NCBI GenBank assembly: GCA_945864585.1
Contig: CAMBCF010000002.1
Coordinates: forward strand, 31,570 to 95,569
From: Bordetella parapertussis
GTDB lineage: Bacteria > Pseudomonadota > Gammaproteobacteria > Burkholderiales > SG8-41
Direction of reading: 5' to 3'
Length of the DNA: 64,000 nt
Part shown: positions 19,563-29,016 of the stretch, piece by piece
How positions within the stretch are numbered: the stretch's first letter is position 1
How the letters are laid out: each line of letters opens with the position of its first letter
Translations under genes and position numbers: made by a program
The notes under the pieces: generated by a model
What the model saw: the letters and a program-made list of their open reading frames with translations, nothing else
Told to the model about the DNA's origin: nothing
The model's database searches: none

Positions 19563-20537
19563 CTACTGCACCCGCACCACCACCTTCCCCATCTGCGCAT
19601 CCGACTCCATGTAACGCTTCGCCGCCGGCAGGTCGGCAAACGCATACACCTTGTCCACCACCGGCGTGATGCGCCCGTCGTTTAACATCGGCAGCACGTC
19701 GCGGATGAAGTTGCGCATCACTTCGGCGCGTTCTTCAGTGGTCATTTTGCTGTTGGAAACGCCATACACCTCGAAGCGGTTGGCGTGCAGCGCGGTGAGG
19801 TCGATCTCGGCCTTATGCACGCCGTCGACATAACCGACGATGCCGATGCGCCCTTTGCGCGCGAGCGAACTCATCAATTCCGCAAATACCGAGCCGCCCA
19901 CCAGATTGATGGCAAGGTCAGCGCCTTTGCCGCCGGTGAGTTCCTTCACTTTCGCGGCAAAATCCGGTTTGCGCGTCTGGATGCCGTGATCCATGCCCAG
20001 CGCTTTCAGCTTCGCCAGCTTGTCGGCGGAGCCCGAGGTGCCGATCACGGTGCAGCCCAATGCCTTGCCGATTTGCACCGCCGCCACGCCCACGCCCGAC
20101 GACGCGCCGGCCACCAGCAGCGTTTCGCCTTTTTTCAACTTGCCGTACGGCGGATAGATCAATTCATAAGCGGTGAGATACGCCACCCCCACCGAAGCCG
20201 CCTGCTCCCACGTCATGCGTTCCGGCAGCGGCATCAGTTGCTCGGCGCGCGCACTGCAATATTCAGCCCAGCCGCCCATCACGCGCCCAAATACTTTGTC
20301 GCCCACTTTGAAGCCGCTGACGCCCGCACCCACCGCATGCACCACGCCGGCGCCATCGCCGCCGCCGAGTTTCAGCGGCCCGCCATGCACCACGCTGCCG
20401 ACGATGAGTTCGCCGCGATTGAGCGACGAACCATGATTGCGTATGACGACTTCGCCCGCCTTGGGTTCGGGTATCGGCAACTCGCGATATTCAAGTGTGA
20501 CGGATTGATGGTCAGATTTTATCCAGCAGGTTTTCAT
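19563..20537 (-). CDS. Zinc-type alcohol dehydrogenase/quinone oxidoreductase (MDR family)
   Basis: GGGDGAGVVHAVGAGVSGFKVGDKVFG, ETLLVAGASSGVGVAAVQIGKALGCTVIGTSGSADK. Confidence 0.94.
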   Translation of the reverse strand: MKTCWIKSDHQSVTLEYRELPIPEPKAGEVVIRNHGSSLNRGELIVGSVVHGGPLKLGGGDGAGVVHAVGAGVSGFKVGDKVFGRVMGGWAEYCSARAEQLMPLPERMTWEQAASVGVAYLTAYELIYPPYGKLKKGETLLVAGASSGVGVAAVQIGKALGCTVIGTSGSADKLAKLKALGMDHGIQTRKPDFAAKVKELTGGKGADLAINLVGGSVFAELMSSLARKGRIGIVGYVDGVHKAEIDLTALHANRFEVYGVSNSKMTTEERAEVMRNFIRDVLPMLNDGRITPVVDKVYAFADLPAAKRYMESDAQMGKVVVRVQ

Positions 20538-20630
20538 GGCAGCTCCGTTCGCTATTGAAAGATTGAGGTTATGCAAGAGTATGAATGGCCGGGACGGCGT
20601 CCCACAGCTTTGTTATTATCGCACCCTGCC

Positions 20631-21323
20631 ATGCTCACTGAAACCCGCGTCACTCGTGACAACCTGCGCGCGGCGCTAATCTGCGCCGTGATCGTGCTCG
20701 GCCTCGCCTTCGACCAGTGGGTGCCGTTCTGGGGACAGACGCTGACCAGCGTGGGGCTGTGGTTTCTGCTGTTGCACTGGGTGCGCCACGCGGCGCGCGA
20801 AGAACAAATCACGCTCACGGCGTGCGTGGTTTACGCCACGCTGGGCGAATGTTTTCTGTCGCTGGTGTGGGGCCTTTACGACTACCGGCTCGGCAATATT
20901 CCGGCGTTCGTGCCGCCCGGACATGCGCTGCTGCTGATGCTCGGCATCATTATTACCGAACGCCTGCGTGACTGGATCACCTGGTTCGTGCCGCTGGCCG
21001 CCGCACCCTTCGTGCTGCTGTTGGCTGTGCGCGGAATCGACACTTTCGGCTTATTGCTGTTTGCGATACTGATCCTGTGCATGATTTTCAGCCACGCGCG
21101 CAAGCTTTACGCAGTGATGTTCATACTGTCTCTCACCATGGAAATCTACGGCACCTGGATCGGCAACTGGTCATGGCGGCCGGTGACGCCGTGGCTCGAA
21201 CTCACCACCACCAATCCGCCGCTGGCAGCAGGCGTGTTTTACTGTGTGCTGGATTTTTTGGTGATGTCCACGGTTAAATCGTGGCGCGAACGCGGTGTGG
21301 CGTTGGCGGCACAGGCGGCATGA
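20631..21323 (+). CDS. Integral membrane protein of unknown function
   Basis: Multiple hydrophobic helices from MLTETRVTRDNLRAALICAVIVLGLAFDQWVPFWGQTL; divergent from the MDR gene. Confidence 0.75.
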   Translation: MLTETRVTRDNLRAALICAVIVLGLAFDQWVPFWGQTLTSVGLWFLLLHWVRHAAREEQITLTACVVYATLGECFLSLVWGLYDYRLGNIPAFVPPGHALLLMLGIIITERLRDWITWFVPLAAAPFVLLLAVRGIDTFGLLLFAILILCMIFSHARKLYAVMFILSLTMEIYGTWIGNWSWRPVTPWLELTTTNPPLAAGVFYCVLDFLVMSTVKSWRERGVALAAQAA

Positions 21324-21330
21324 CCGCACT

Positions 21331-21442
21331 TCGTAGGGCGGGTTAGGTGCGCCCTTTGCACCGTAACCCGCCGAGCGGATCAATACGCAAGCGGCACGGC
21401 GGGTTACGGCCCCCAACCCCTCGCGCCTAACCCGCCCTACGA
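21331..21442. repeat. Long inverted repeat, cgtagggcgggttaggtgcgccc ... cgcctaacccgccctacg
   Basis: Paralogue of 13421-13521. Confidence 0.85.
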
Positions 21443-23806
21443 AAGCGTTGATCGCCGTCCCGCACGCGCGGGTTTCGCTGCGGGCCGGCGCACTTTTTTA
21501 TCCGTTTGCACCGGCGCAGGCGGCAACCCCGTGTGCTGCGTGCGAAACGCCTGATACTTGTTGGGTCGCCGCGCGCCTTCGGGTTGTTTGCCGGTGCCGA
21601 TAGGTTGGTACGCCGGCACCAGATGGCGTTTGCTGTTGCCGATCAGGTCCGCGCGGCCCATGCGCTTTAACGCATCACGTATGACCGGCCAGTTTTCGGC
21701 ATCGTGGTAACGCAAAAATGCCTTGTGCAGACGGCGCACCCGCAAGCCCTTGGGGACGATCACATCTTCGCTCACGCGCGTCACTTTACGCAGCGGGTTT
21801 TTACCCGAGTGATACATTGCCGTGGCGGTGGCCATCGGTGACGGTAAAAACGCCTGCACCTGATCGGCGCGAAAGCCATTTTGCTTCAACCACACGGCAA
21901 GTTCCAGCATGTCTTCGTCGGTGGTGCCGGGGTGCGCGGCGATGAAATACGGGATCAGGTATTGCTCCTTGCCTGCTTCCTTAGAATACTTGTCGAACAG
22001 TTCCTTGAACTTGTAATAGGTGCCGACGCCGGGCTTCATCATTTTTGAGAGCGGGCCTTCGCCAATGGCTTCGGGCGCAATCTTCAAATAACCGCCGACA
22101 TGGTGCTGCGCCAGTTCTTTCACATACTCGGGCGATTCGGCAGCGAGGTCGTAACGCACGCCGGAAGCGATCAGCACTTTTTTCACGCCCGGCAGCGCGC
22201 GCGCGCGCTGATAAAGATCAATCAGCGGCGCATGATCGGTATTCAGATTGGGACAGATGCCCGGAAACACGCACGAGGGCCGGCGGCAGGCGGATTCTAT
22301 GGTTTTGCTTTTACAGGCGAGGCGATACATGTTGGCCGTCGGCCCGCCCAGATCGGAGATCACGCCGGTAAAACCCGGTGCGGTATCGCGTATGGCTTCG
22401 ATTTCGCCGATGATCGAATCGGTAGAACGATTCTGGATGATGCGGCCTTCGTGTTCGGTGATCGAGCAAAAGGTGCAGCCGCCAAAGCAGCCGCGTTGTA
22501 TGGTGACCGAGAAACGAATCATTTCATAGGCGGGTATCTTCGCCTTGCCATACACGGGGTGCGGCTGCCGCGCATAGGGCAATTCATAGACCCCGTCCAT
22601 TTCGCGCATGGTCAGCGGAATCGGCGGTGGATTGATCCACACCTCGCGCTCACCATGCCGCTGCACCAGCGCGCGCGCATTGCCAGGGTTGGATTCGACA
22701 TGCAGGATGCGCGAGGCGTGGGCGTAGAGCACCGGATCGCCGGCAACCGCATCGAACGAGGGCATGCGGATGACGCTGCGCGCGCGGTCTACGTTTTTGA
22801 CTTCGCGGATGAAGCGGACGACCTGCGCTCTTGGCTCAGCCTTTTCCCTCACCCCCGGCCCCTCTCCCGGAGGGAGAGGGGAGAACCCCTCGCCCTCCGG
22901 GACAAGGGAACACTTGCCGCGGAGCAGAGGGTGGCGCGTAGCGACGGGTGAGGGAAAGGGGTTCGCAGCACCGCCAGATTTTCCTGTCTGCGCAACCGTT
23001 TTGTTGTCCATCGCATACGGATCCACCGGCGGATTCAGCGCTCCCGGCAAATCAATACGGCTGGAATCTATTTCAATCCAGCCCGCCGGCACCGCCGCGC
23101 GCACAAACGAGGTGCCGCGAATATCGGTAATCTCTGATGGCTTCCTCCCCGCCGCCAGCCGATGTGCGATATCGACAATCGCACGTTCCGCATTGCCATA
23201 CACCAGCATGTCGGCCTTGGCGTCGATCAGCACCGAGCGGCGCACTTTCTCCGACCAGTAATCGAAATGCGCGATGCGCCGAAGACTCGCCTCGATGCCG
23301 CCGATAATAATCGGCACATCGGTATGCGCCTCGCGCGCACGCTGGCTGTAAACGATCACCGAGCGGTCGGGCCGCTTGCCGTCTTCGGCCTCGGGCGTAT
23401 ACGCGTCGTCACTGCGCAGCCGCCGGTCGGCGGTATAGCGATTGACCATCGAATCCATGTTGCCGGCGGTAATGCCGAAAAAAAGTTTCGGCCGCCCCAG
23501 CGCTTTGAACGCGTCCGCGCTGTGCCAGTCGGGCTGCGCGATGATGCCGACACGAAATCCCTGCGCCTCCAGTAAACGTCCGACAATCGCCATGCCGAAA
23601 CTCGGATGATCAACATACGCATCACCGGTAACAATGATGATGTCGCACTCATCCCAGCCCAGCGCTTCCATCTCCGCGCGCGACATCGGCAGGTAGGGCG
23701 CCGTACCGAAGCGCGCCGCCCAGTACTTGCGGTGGCTGAAAATGTCTTTGGGTGTGTCGGTGGCGCCGGCGGGATTACCGCTGACGCTGTTTGGGGCGAG
23801 ATTCAT
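21437..23806 (-). CDS. ygiQ: YgiQ family radical SAM protein, carrying an in-frame repeat insertion
   Basis: [68 protein letters not shown] (CxxxCxxC), [15 protein letters not shown]. Confidence 0.95.
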   Translation of the reverse strand: MNLAPNSVSGNPAGATDTPKDIFSHRKYWAARFGTAPYLPMSRAEMEALGWDECDIIIVTGDAYVDHPSFGMAIVGRLLEAQGFRVGIIAQPDWHSADAFKALGRPKLFFGITAGNMDSMVNRYTADRRLRSDDAYTPEAEDGKRPDRSVIVYSQRAREAHTDVPIIIGGIEASLRRIAHFDYWSEKVRRSVLIDAKADMLVYGNAERAIVDIAHRLAAGRKPSEITDIRGTSFVRAAVPAGWIEIDSSRIDLPGALNPPVDPYAMDNKTVAQTGKSGGAANPFPSPVATRHPLLRGKCSLVPEGEGFSPLPPGEGPGVREKAEPRAQVVRFIREVKNVDRARSVIRMPSFDAVAGDPVLYAHASRILHVESNPGNARALVQRHGEREVWINPPPIPLTMREMDGVYELPYARQPHPVYGKAKIPAYEMIRFSVTIQRGCFGGCTFCSITEHEGRIIQNRSTDSIIGEIEAIRDTAPGFTGVISDLGGPTANMYRLACKSKTIESACRRPSCVFPGICPNLNTDHAPLIDLYQRARALPGVKKVLIASGVRYDLAAESPEYVKELAQHHVGGYLKIAPEAIGEGPLSKMMKPGVGTYYKFKELFDKYSKEAGKEQYLIPYFIAAHPGTTDEDMLELAVWLKQNGFRADQVQAFLPSPMATATAMYHSGKNPLRKVTRVSEDVIVPKGLRVRRLHKAFLRYHDAENWPVIRDALKRMGRADLIGNSKRHLVPAYQPIGTGKQPEGARRPNKYQAFRTQHTGLPPAPVQTDKKVRRPAAKPARAGRRSTLS
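22845..22960. repeat. MITE-like dispersed repeat core inside the ygiQ coding sequence
   Basis: ccctcacccccggcccctctcccggagggagagggg...gcagagggtggcgcgtagcgacgggtgaggga; near-identical to intergenic copies at 41503-41610 and 63697-63815. Confidence 0.93.
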
Positions 23807-23881
23807 GGCGCGCATTATAGCCTCGCGGCACTGCGCGTGGGACACTATAAGTACTTGTTTTGCAGGATATTTTTACGCGGT

Positions 23882-24241
23882 TTAAGTGGCTGAATTACCA
23901 CAGCTTCCACCACACTTTGCCGGCGGTGACATTCCGAAGAAATCAATTCCCCGTCCATCGTCATCGACCGTGCTGACATGCGGCGGCTTGCACAGTAGCA
24001 GATAGTGCTGCGCATCATCATCCCCGGCAACCCGCCCGCCCGCTACACCCTGCGTCGTGGGGTCCCTGAATATCAGCGTGGAATTGAACGCAAGCAACTC
24101 ACTCTTGATCTGCCATTTGCGCGCGGTGCGATCATGGTCCGGCAACGAACTATCCTCGTAGGTCGAATCCTCCCACGCCTTGTTTGCTGCATCGGCGGTG
24201 GATATCGCCGCCGCATCGAACGCCCAAAATTCGTAGCTCAT
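23882..24241 (-). CDS. Hypothetical protein, possibly degraded
   Basis: N-term MSYEFWAFDAAAISTADAANKAWEDS looks protein-like; Cys/Gly tail FFGMSPPAKCGGSCGNSAT; no family recognised. Confidence 0.35.
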   Translation of the reverse strand: MSYEFWAFDAAAISTADAANKAWEDSTYEDSSLPDHDRTARKWQIKSELLAFNSTLIFRDPTTQGVAGGRVAGDDDAQHYLLLCKPPHVSTVDDDGRGIDFFGMSPPAKCGGSCGNSAT

Positions 24242-24267
24242 GGACGGACTTTAGCATGCGCGCACCA

Positions 24268-24451
24268 GCGGCACCTCTCCGTGCGCCAGAAAATGAACAT
24301 GGTGTTCCAGTCGTTCAATCTCTTCTCGCATCTGTCGGTGCTGGAGAATCTGACGCTCGCACCGGTCAAGCTCAGAGGCATGGACCGGCTCACCGCGCAG
24401 GCGAGAGCGCTGGATCTGCTCAGGCTGGTTGTCCGCATGGCAAAGGAATGA
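24268..24451 (+). pseudogene. Fragment of an amino-acid ABC transporter ATPase
   Basis: VRQKMNMVFQSFNLFSHLSVLENLTLAPVKLRGMDRLTAQARALDLLRLV is the Q-loop region of polar amino acid ABC ATPases; no Walker A, signature or Walker B. Confidence 0.88.
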
Positions 24452-24456
24452 GCAAT

Positions 24457-24563
24457 TGTAGGTTGGGCTGAGCCTGCGAAGCCCAACAGCTTCGCGATCC
24501 ATCGCCGTACCTGCGTTGCCACGAGCGGCTGTGTTGGGCTTCGCAAGCTCAGCCCAACCTACC
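24457..24563. repeat. ~107-bp inverted repeat, gtaggttgggctgagcctgcgaagcccaac ... gttgggcttcgcaagctcagcccaaccta
   Basis: Near-perfect inverted ends; same family as 19416-19546. Confidence 0.9.
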
Positions 24564-24595
24564 ACTTCTATTGGCCGCGCCGGCGGCGCGCAAGC

Positions 24596-24820
24596 TTACG
24601 CGCCGCGCGTTGTTCGTCCTCGTATTCCTGGATCGCTTCGTGCGCGGTGGCGAACGCGCTCAGGCTCGCGTAAACCCCGGCATAGTTCGTCGGTCACATG
24701 CTCGAACATCTTCAGAAAGTCGTCGGCCTCGCGATAGCGGCGCTCGACATGCGCGTCGCCGTGCACATTGCGCCGCACGATTTCTCCTTCGCGCGCGAGC
24801 GCACTGCGTTTTGCTGCCAT
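24596..24820 (-). pseudogene. Possible carboxymuconolactone decarboxylase-family N-terminal remnant
   Basis: EGEIVRRNVHGDAHVERRYREADDFLKMFEHVTDEL resembles CMD N-termini; coding-like sequence seems to continue in another frame (YAGVYASLSAFATAHEAIQEYEDEQ). Confidence 0.35.
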
Positions 24821-24829
24821 TTGCGACCC

Positions 24830-25708
24830 CTATTTCCTGGCCATCGTTGATTTGTTCAGCGAGCGCGGATCGCGCGCGCGCCAACGGCCCGCATCGACCT
24901 GTGCGAGAAACTCCGCCATCATGCTGTTGAACAGCACCGGTTCTTCAAGATTGACGGCGTGGCCGGTATTCGGTACCACCGTCAGCATTGCCGACGGACA
25001 CACGCGCTTGATGAACAGGCCGGGATCGAGGCAGTTGTTGTCTTCGTCGCCGCTCATGATGTGCAGCGGCACGCGGCACTTGCGCAGTGCCGATTCGAGG
25101 CTGTACACCGTCGGCCGCCTGCCCTGCACGCCGATCAGCGTGTTGGCAGAGCCCAGCGCGGAGTGCTTTGCGAACTCGGCGCAAAAATGTGCAAAGCCGC
25201 GTGGATTCTTGTTCTGGAACTGCACGCGCGCCGGGCCGATCTGATACGGCTTGATCGCCTCTGCGGTGCCCAGTTCCAGGAAGCGCTTGATCATCACCTG
25301 ATTGTCCGCGAGAAACTGCGCGCGCTTGTCCGGGTCGGAGCCGTAGCCCGCGCCGATCACCGTGCTTGAAATCGCCATGCGCGGGTAGCGCAAAGCAAAA
25401 TGCAGCGCGGCATACGCACCCATCGAGCAGCCGATAATATGCGCCTTGCGGATTTTCAGGTGGCGCATGACATTGGCGATGTCATCGGTGGCGATGGCCT
25501 GCGAATACTTCGCAGCCGATCTCGGCACCTCCGAGGGCGGATAGCCACGCGCGTTGAAAGCGATGCAACGGTAGCGGCGGCTGAAGTACTGCATCTGCCC
25601 TTCCCAGCCGTGCAGGTCATCGGCAAACTCATGCACCCACACGATGGGTGTGCCCTTGCCGGTTTCTTCGTAGTAGAGTCGTACTGCGTTGGAATCGGCG
25701 TAGGGCAT
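24830..25708 (-). CDS. Alpha/beta hydrolase
   Basis: GTPIVWVHEFADDLHGWEGQM, FNARGYPPSEVP, IIGCSMGAYAALHFALRYP, VPNTGHAVNLEEP. Confidence 0.94.
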   Translation of the reverse strand: MPYADSNAVRLYYEETGKGTPIVWVHEFADDLHGWEGQMQYFSRRYRCIAFNARGYPPSEVPRSAAKYSQAIATDDIANVMRHLKIRKAHIIGCSMGAYAALHFALRYPRMAISSTVIGAGYGSDPDKRAQFLADNQVMIKRFLELGTAEAIKPYQIGPARVQFQNKNPRGFAHFCAEFAKHSALGSANTLIGVQGRRPTVYSLESALRKCRVPLHIMSGDEDNNCLDPGLFIKRVCPSAMLTVVPNTGHAVNLEEPVLFNSMMAEFLAQVDAGRWRARDPRSLNKSTMARK

Positions 25709-25871
25709 GGTTTCTCCTGTGCGAAGGTTAAGTGAACTTCAAGAACGAGGGGGAGGCGTCATCCTGGAAAAAGCTGTTAACCACAGAGGATTAACCAACA
25801 GCGTGGCCCACTACACAAGTGCGCAGCCGGCATATGCAAGCTGGGCAGGCCCCGACCGTCGGCGGCCCCCG

Positions 25872-26912
25872 CTAAGCCAGAGGCAGGTAGACGCGCCGCC
25901 CTTCGCGGCTCGAGATGTGCACCGCTTCCGTGAAGTCCATGTAGTTCACCGCGTCGAGGAACGACGTCCGCCGGATCGGCTCGTGCCCACGGATCGCGCT
26001 GATGAATTCCTCTTCCACCCGCCAGCGGTAAGTCTTGTCCGCCGCAATGGGGATCGCGGTCATCGCCTTGTCGCCGCGGCGCGCACCCGAGAGCACTGCG
26101 CCTTGCCCCTCGAAACGCAGCGTCCCTTCGCTGCCGTAGAGCCATACCTCCGGTCCCGGCATAAACCCGGCGACCGAGCTCCAGTGCATGCGCGCGATTG
26201 CGCCGTTCGCAAGATCGGCCAGCACCTCCACGTGGTCGGGCACTTCAACCGCGCGACGCTCCCCGTATTCCGCGTCCATGCGGTACGGAACCGCAGTGCG
26301 GGTCCGCGCCATCAACGCTTTTGCCGGCCCCACCCAGCGCGACAGGCACTCATACCAGATGCCCATCGACATGATGTTCATGCCCGAGTAGCTGCGGGTC
26401 ATGCGCCAGTGCATCGGCGCATCGCGGTTCAGCAACCCGGTCGAGAAGTGGAAGTCGAGCGACTGCAGTTCGCCGATGTAGCCATCAGCCAGCAACTGCA
26501 TCACCATCGGGTCGGCAGCGAAGGTGGCCGGACCCGGCACCACCTGCGTCACGAGGTCGGGCCGTAGCCGCGAGGCGGCGAGCATCTGCCGCGCTTCGGT
26601 CGCATTCATCGCGAGGCGCGCCTCGGTGAGCACGTGCTTCCCGGCCGCGAGAGCCGCCAGTGTCACCGGGCAGTGCAGGTAGGGCCAGGTGCCGATGACC
26701 ACCGCGTCGATACCCGGATCGTTTACCAGCTGTTGCCAGTTGTCGTGCACGCGCGCAATACTGAATTCCTGCGCCACGCGTTCCGACGAGGCCCGCGAGC
26801 GATTCACCACCGAGGCGATTTCGACGCCCTCGATCTTCTTCAGATTAGGGATATGGAACTTGCGCGTATTTGCGCCGGCGCCAACGACGCCGACGCGGAT
26901 GGTATCAGGCAT
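25872..26912 (-). CDS. Gfo/Idh/MocA family oxidoreductase
   Basis: IRVGVVGAGANTRKFHIPNLKKIEGVEIASVVNRS, VIGTWPYLHCPVTLAALAAGKHVLTEARLAMNATEARQM. Confidence 0.94.
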   Translation of the reverse strand: MPDTIRVGVVGAGANTRKFHIPNLKKIEGVEIASVVNRSRASSERVAQEFSIARVHDNWQQLVNDPGIDAVVIGTWPYLHCPVTLAALAAGKHVLTEARLAMNATEARQMLAASRLRPDLVTQVVPGPATFAADPMVMQLLADGYIGELQSLDFHFSTGLLNRDAPMHWRMTRSYSGMNIMSMGIWYECLSRWVGPAKALMARTRTAVPYRMDAEYGERRAVEVPDHVEVLADLANGAIARMHWSSVAGFMPGPEVWLYGSEGTLRFEGQGAVLSGARRGDKAMTAIPIAADKTYRWRVEEEFISAIRGHEPIRRTSFLDAVNYMDFTEAVHISSREGRRVYLPLA

Positions 26913-26964
26913 GAGTGCTTTCTCCATGACAGGTCAAATGTTTCGCGGGACGAACTATAACGCG

Positions 26965-27363
26965 CTAACGCTTCATTGCCTCGATCTTCTTTTGTAACCG
27001 CTCGCCGGCTTTATCGATGTCGATCACGAAACGCTCGTGCTCGCATTCGCCGACCAACTCCACCTCGTCGAATATCTGCACCTTAAATTTGAGGCGCCGG
27101 CGGTCAACCTCGACCAACTCGATTTCAGCGCGCACCTTCATGCCTTCGGGCGTCGGTGCAAGATGCCGGATGTTGACCACCGTGCCAACCGTGTGCTGGC
27201 CCGCGTTGAGTTTGGGCGCGACGAAGTTGTGGCACGACATTTCGCAAAACTGCACCATCGCAGGTGTCATAAACACCCACGGTCCGCCGCGCGAGGTGCA
27301 ATGTTCGCGCGCGACCGTGAGTTCTGCCGTGCCTTTGAGGCCGGGTTTGAGCGTATCCATCAA
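26965..27363 (-). CDS. Hot-dog thioesterase, FlK (fluoroacetyl-CoA thioesterase)-like
   Basis: TPAMVQFCEMSCHNFVAPKLNAGQHTVGTVVNIRHLAPTPEGMKVRAEIELVEVDRRRLKFKVQIFDEVELVGECEHERFVID. Confidence 0.83.
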   Translation of the reverse strand: MMDTLKPGLKGTAELTVAREHCTSRGGPWVFMTPAMVQFCEMSCHNFVAPKLNAGQHTVGTVVNIRHLAPTPEGMKVRAEIELVEVDRRRLKFKVQIFDEVELVGECEHERFVIDIDKAGERLQKKIEAMKR

Positions 27364-27555
27364 GTCTCTCTCATAGAATTATTACCTTCGTTAACCGCCA
27401 GGATCGGCATCAGGAAATCGAGACCGGAAAAACAGGCCGTGCCGCAGCAAGATCTCGTCACGCTGCTACCGGGCAGCGCGCAGCAAGTTTACCTCAAGCA
27501 GCAGACATTGGTCATGTGACCCCAAGCGAATAGTCGCTGACCGCCCAACAGCCAT

Positions 27556-28908
27556 TCACGGCGTCATTGCAGGATCAGGCGCGGCGGCTTGCACGAACCT
27601 GGCCGCATCGTCTAGATTGTCCAGTGACCAGGCGGTTTCGATCACCTGCCGCGCATCACATCCAGCACGCGAGAACGCTGCGAGCTGGTGAAATTTGTTT
27701 TCAAGCGCCGCATCGCTCATCGGCTTTTCGAGCGAGCCGGTGGCGTGAGGCACGTGAAGCGCGAGGCGGCGACCGTCCTTGAGCGTGATTTCAATATGGG
27801 CCTCGGCCTTGTCGCAGGCAGCGTCGGCTTGTGTCGAAACGCGGCTGCGCAGCGCGACGATGGCAGGTTCACGCACGCAGGCATCGGTAAACTGCGCAAT
27901 GCCTGCCGCGCCGTGCACCAGTGCCGCCGCTACCGCATGCGCCACCGACAGTTTGCCTTCGAGTCCGCTGGCCGGCGTCTCGCGGCCGGTGATTTCGAGC
28001 GCCAGCGGATTCATGCGCACCGCTACGCTGGCCACCGCGTCCGCGGCAAAGCCTGCCTCGGCGCGCAGTTGCAGGCAGGCGTCGATGGCGGCGTGCAGAA
28101 CAATCCCGCAGGGATAGGGCTTGTAGGCATTGGCCGCAAGTTCCCAGGTTTCACCGAGGCCGCGCGTGAGTTCATCCAGATCGGGTTGATTTCCGAGTAC
28201 CTGCGCGAAACCCCTGGGCGCTTCGAGACCCCGCTCGGAGCTGGTGAAGTTGCGTTCCGCCAGCAGCGCCGCGAGCAGACCACCGCGCGCCGCGTGGCCG
28301 AGGTTGTAGCTTTTGCCCATGCCGCCCATCATCTCGCGCAAGCCGCTGGCCTGGGTGGCGGCGAGCCCAAGCGCCCACGCGGTCTGCTGCGTGTTGAGAC
28401 CAAGCAGCCGGGCCGCCCCCGCAGCCGCGCCGAACACGCCGCAGGTCGACGAGATATGCCAGCCGTGCGCGTAATGCCACGGCGACACCGCGTTGCCAAC
28501 GCGGCAGCCAACTTCGATGCCGAGCACGAATGCCTGCAGGAACTGCGCGCCGGTGACCGGGCGATGCTCGGCGAGCGCGCACAGCGCAGCAGCCACCGGC
28601 ACCGTCGGATGCATCACCGCGCGCAGATGCGTATCGTCGTAGTCGAGGATGTTCGAAGCGATGCCGTTGATCAGCGCTGCGTGCAGCGGGTCGAGTTTTT
28701 CGCGGCGGCCGATCAGCGACGCCGTGCGCGGCCCGGAGAATTCGTTGAGCGCGGCGAGCGTGCGTTCCACCGTCTCGTCACGGCAACCGCCAAGTGCGCA
28801 ACCCATCCAGTTGAGCAACGCGCGCTTCGCCTCGTGACGCATCACCTGCGGGATGTCTTCCCAGCGGGACTCGGCGACGAAGCGCGCGAGAGTTTGTGTT
28901 TCGTGCAT
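27556..28908 (-). CDS. MmgE/PrpD family protein
   Basis: NILDYDDTHLRAVMHPTVPVAAALCALAEHRPVTG, TCGVFGAAAGAARLLGLNTQQTAWALGLAATQASGLREMMGGMGKSYNLGHAA. Confidence 0.96.
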   Translation of the reverse strand: MHETQTLARFVAESRWEDIPQVMRHEAKRALLNWMGCALGGCRDETVERTLAALNEFSGPRTASLIGRREKLDPLHAALINGIASNILDYDDTHLRAVMHPTVPVAAALCALAEHRPVTGAQFLQAFVLGIEVGCRVGNAVSPWHYAHGWHISSTCGVFGAAAGAARLLGLNTQQTAWALGLAATQASGLREMMGGMGKSYNLGHAARGGLLAALLAERNFTSSERGLEAPRGFAQVLGNQPDLDELTRGLGETWELAANAYKPYPCGIVLHAAIDACLQLRAEAGFAADAVASVAVRMNPLALEITGRETPASGLEGKLSVAHAVAAALVHGAAGIAQFTDACVREPAIVALRSRVSTQADAACDKAEAHIEITLKDGRRLALHVPHATGSLEKPMSDAALENKFHQLAAFSRAGCDARQVIETAWSLDNLDDAARFVQAAAPDPAMTP

Positions 28909-29016
28909 GGCGTTGCTCGTGAAGAAAATACGTAACTATATGTTTTTATTGATATTTTATATCTATTCAGCCTGAACCGAAAATTCCACACCTTTCCTTA
29001 CTGCCAGCGTGACGGG

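Noticed and set aside
27688-28935. 415-aa plus-strand ORF antisense to PrpD at 27556
   Set aside because: Arg/Ala/Gly-rich shadow ORF; the PrpD frame is well supported.
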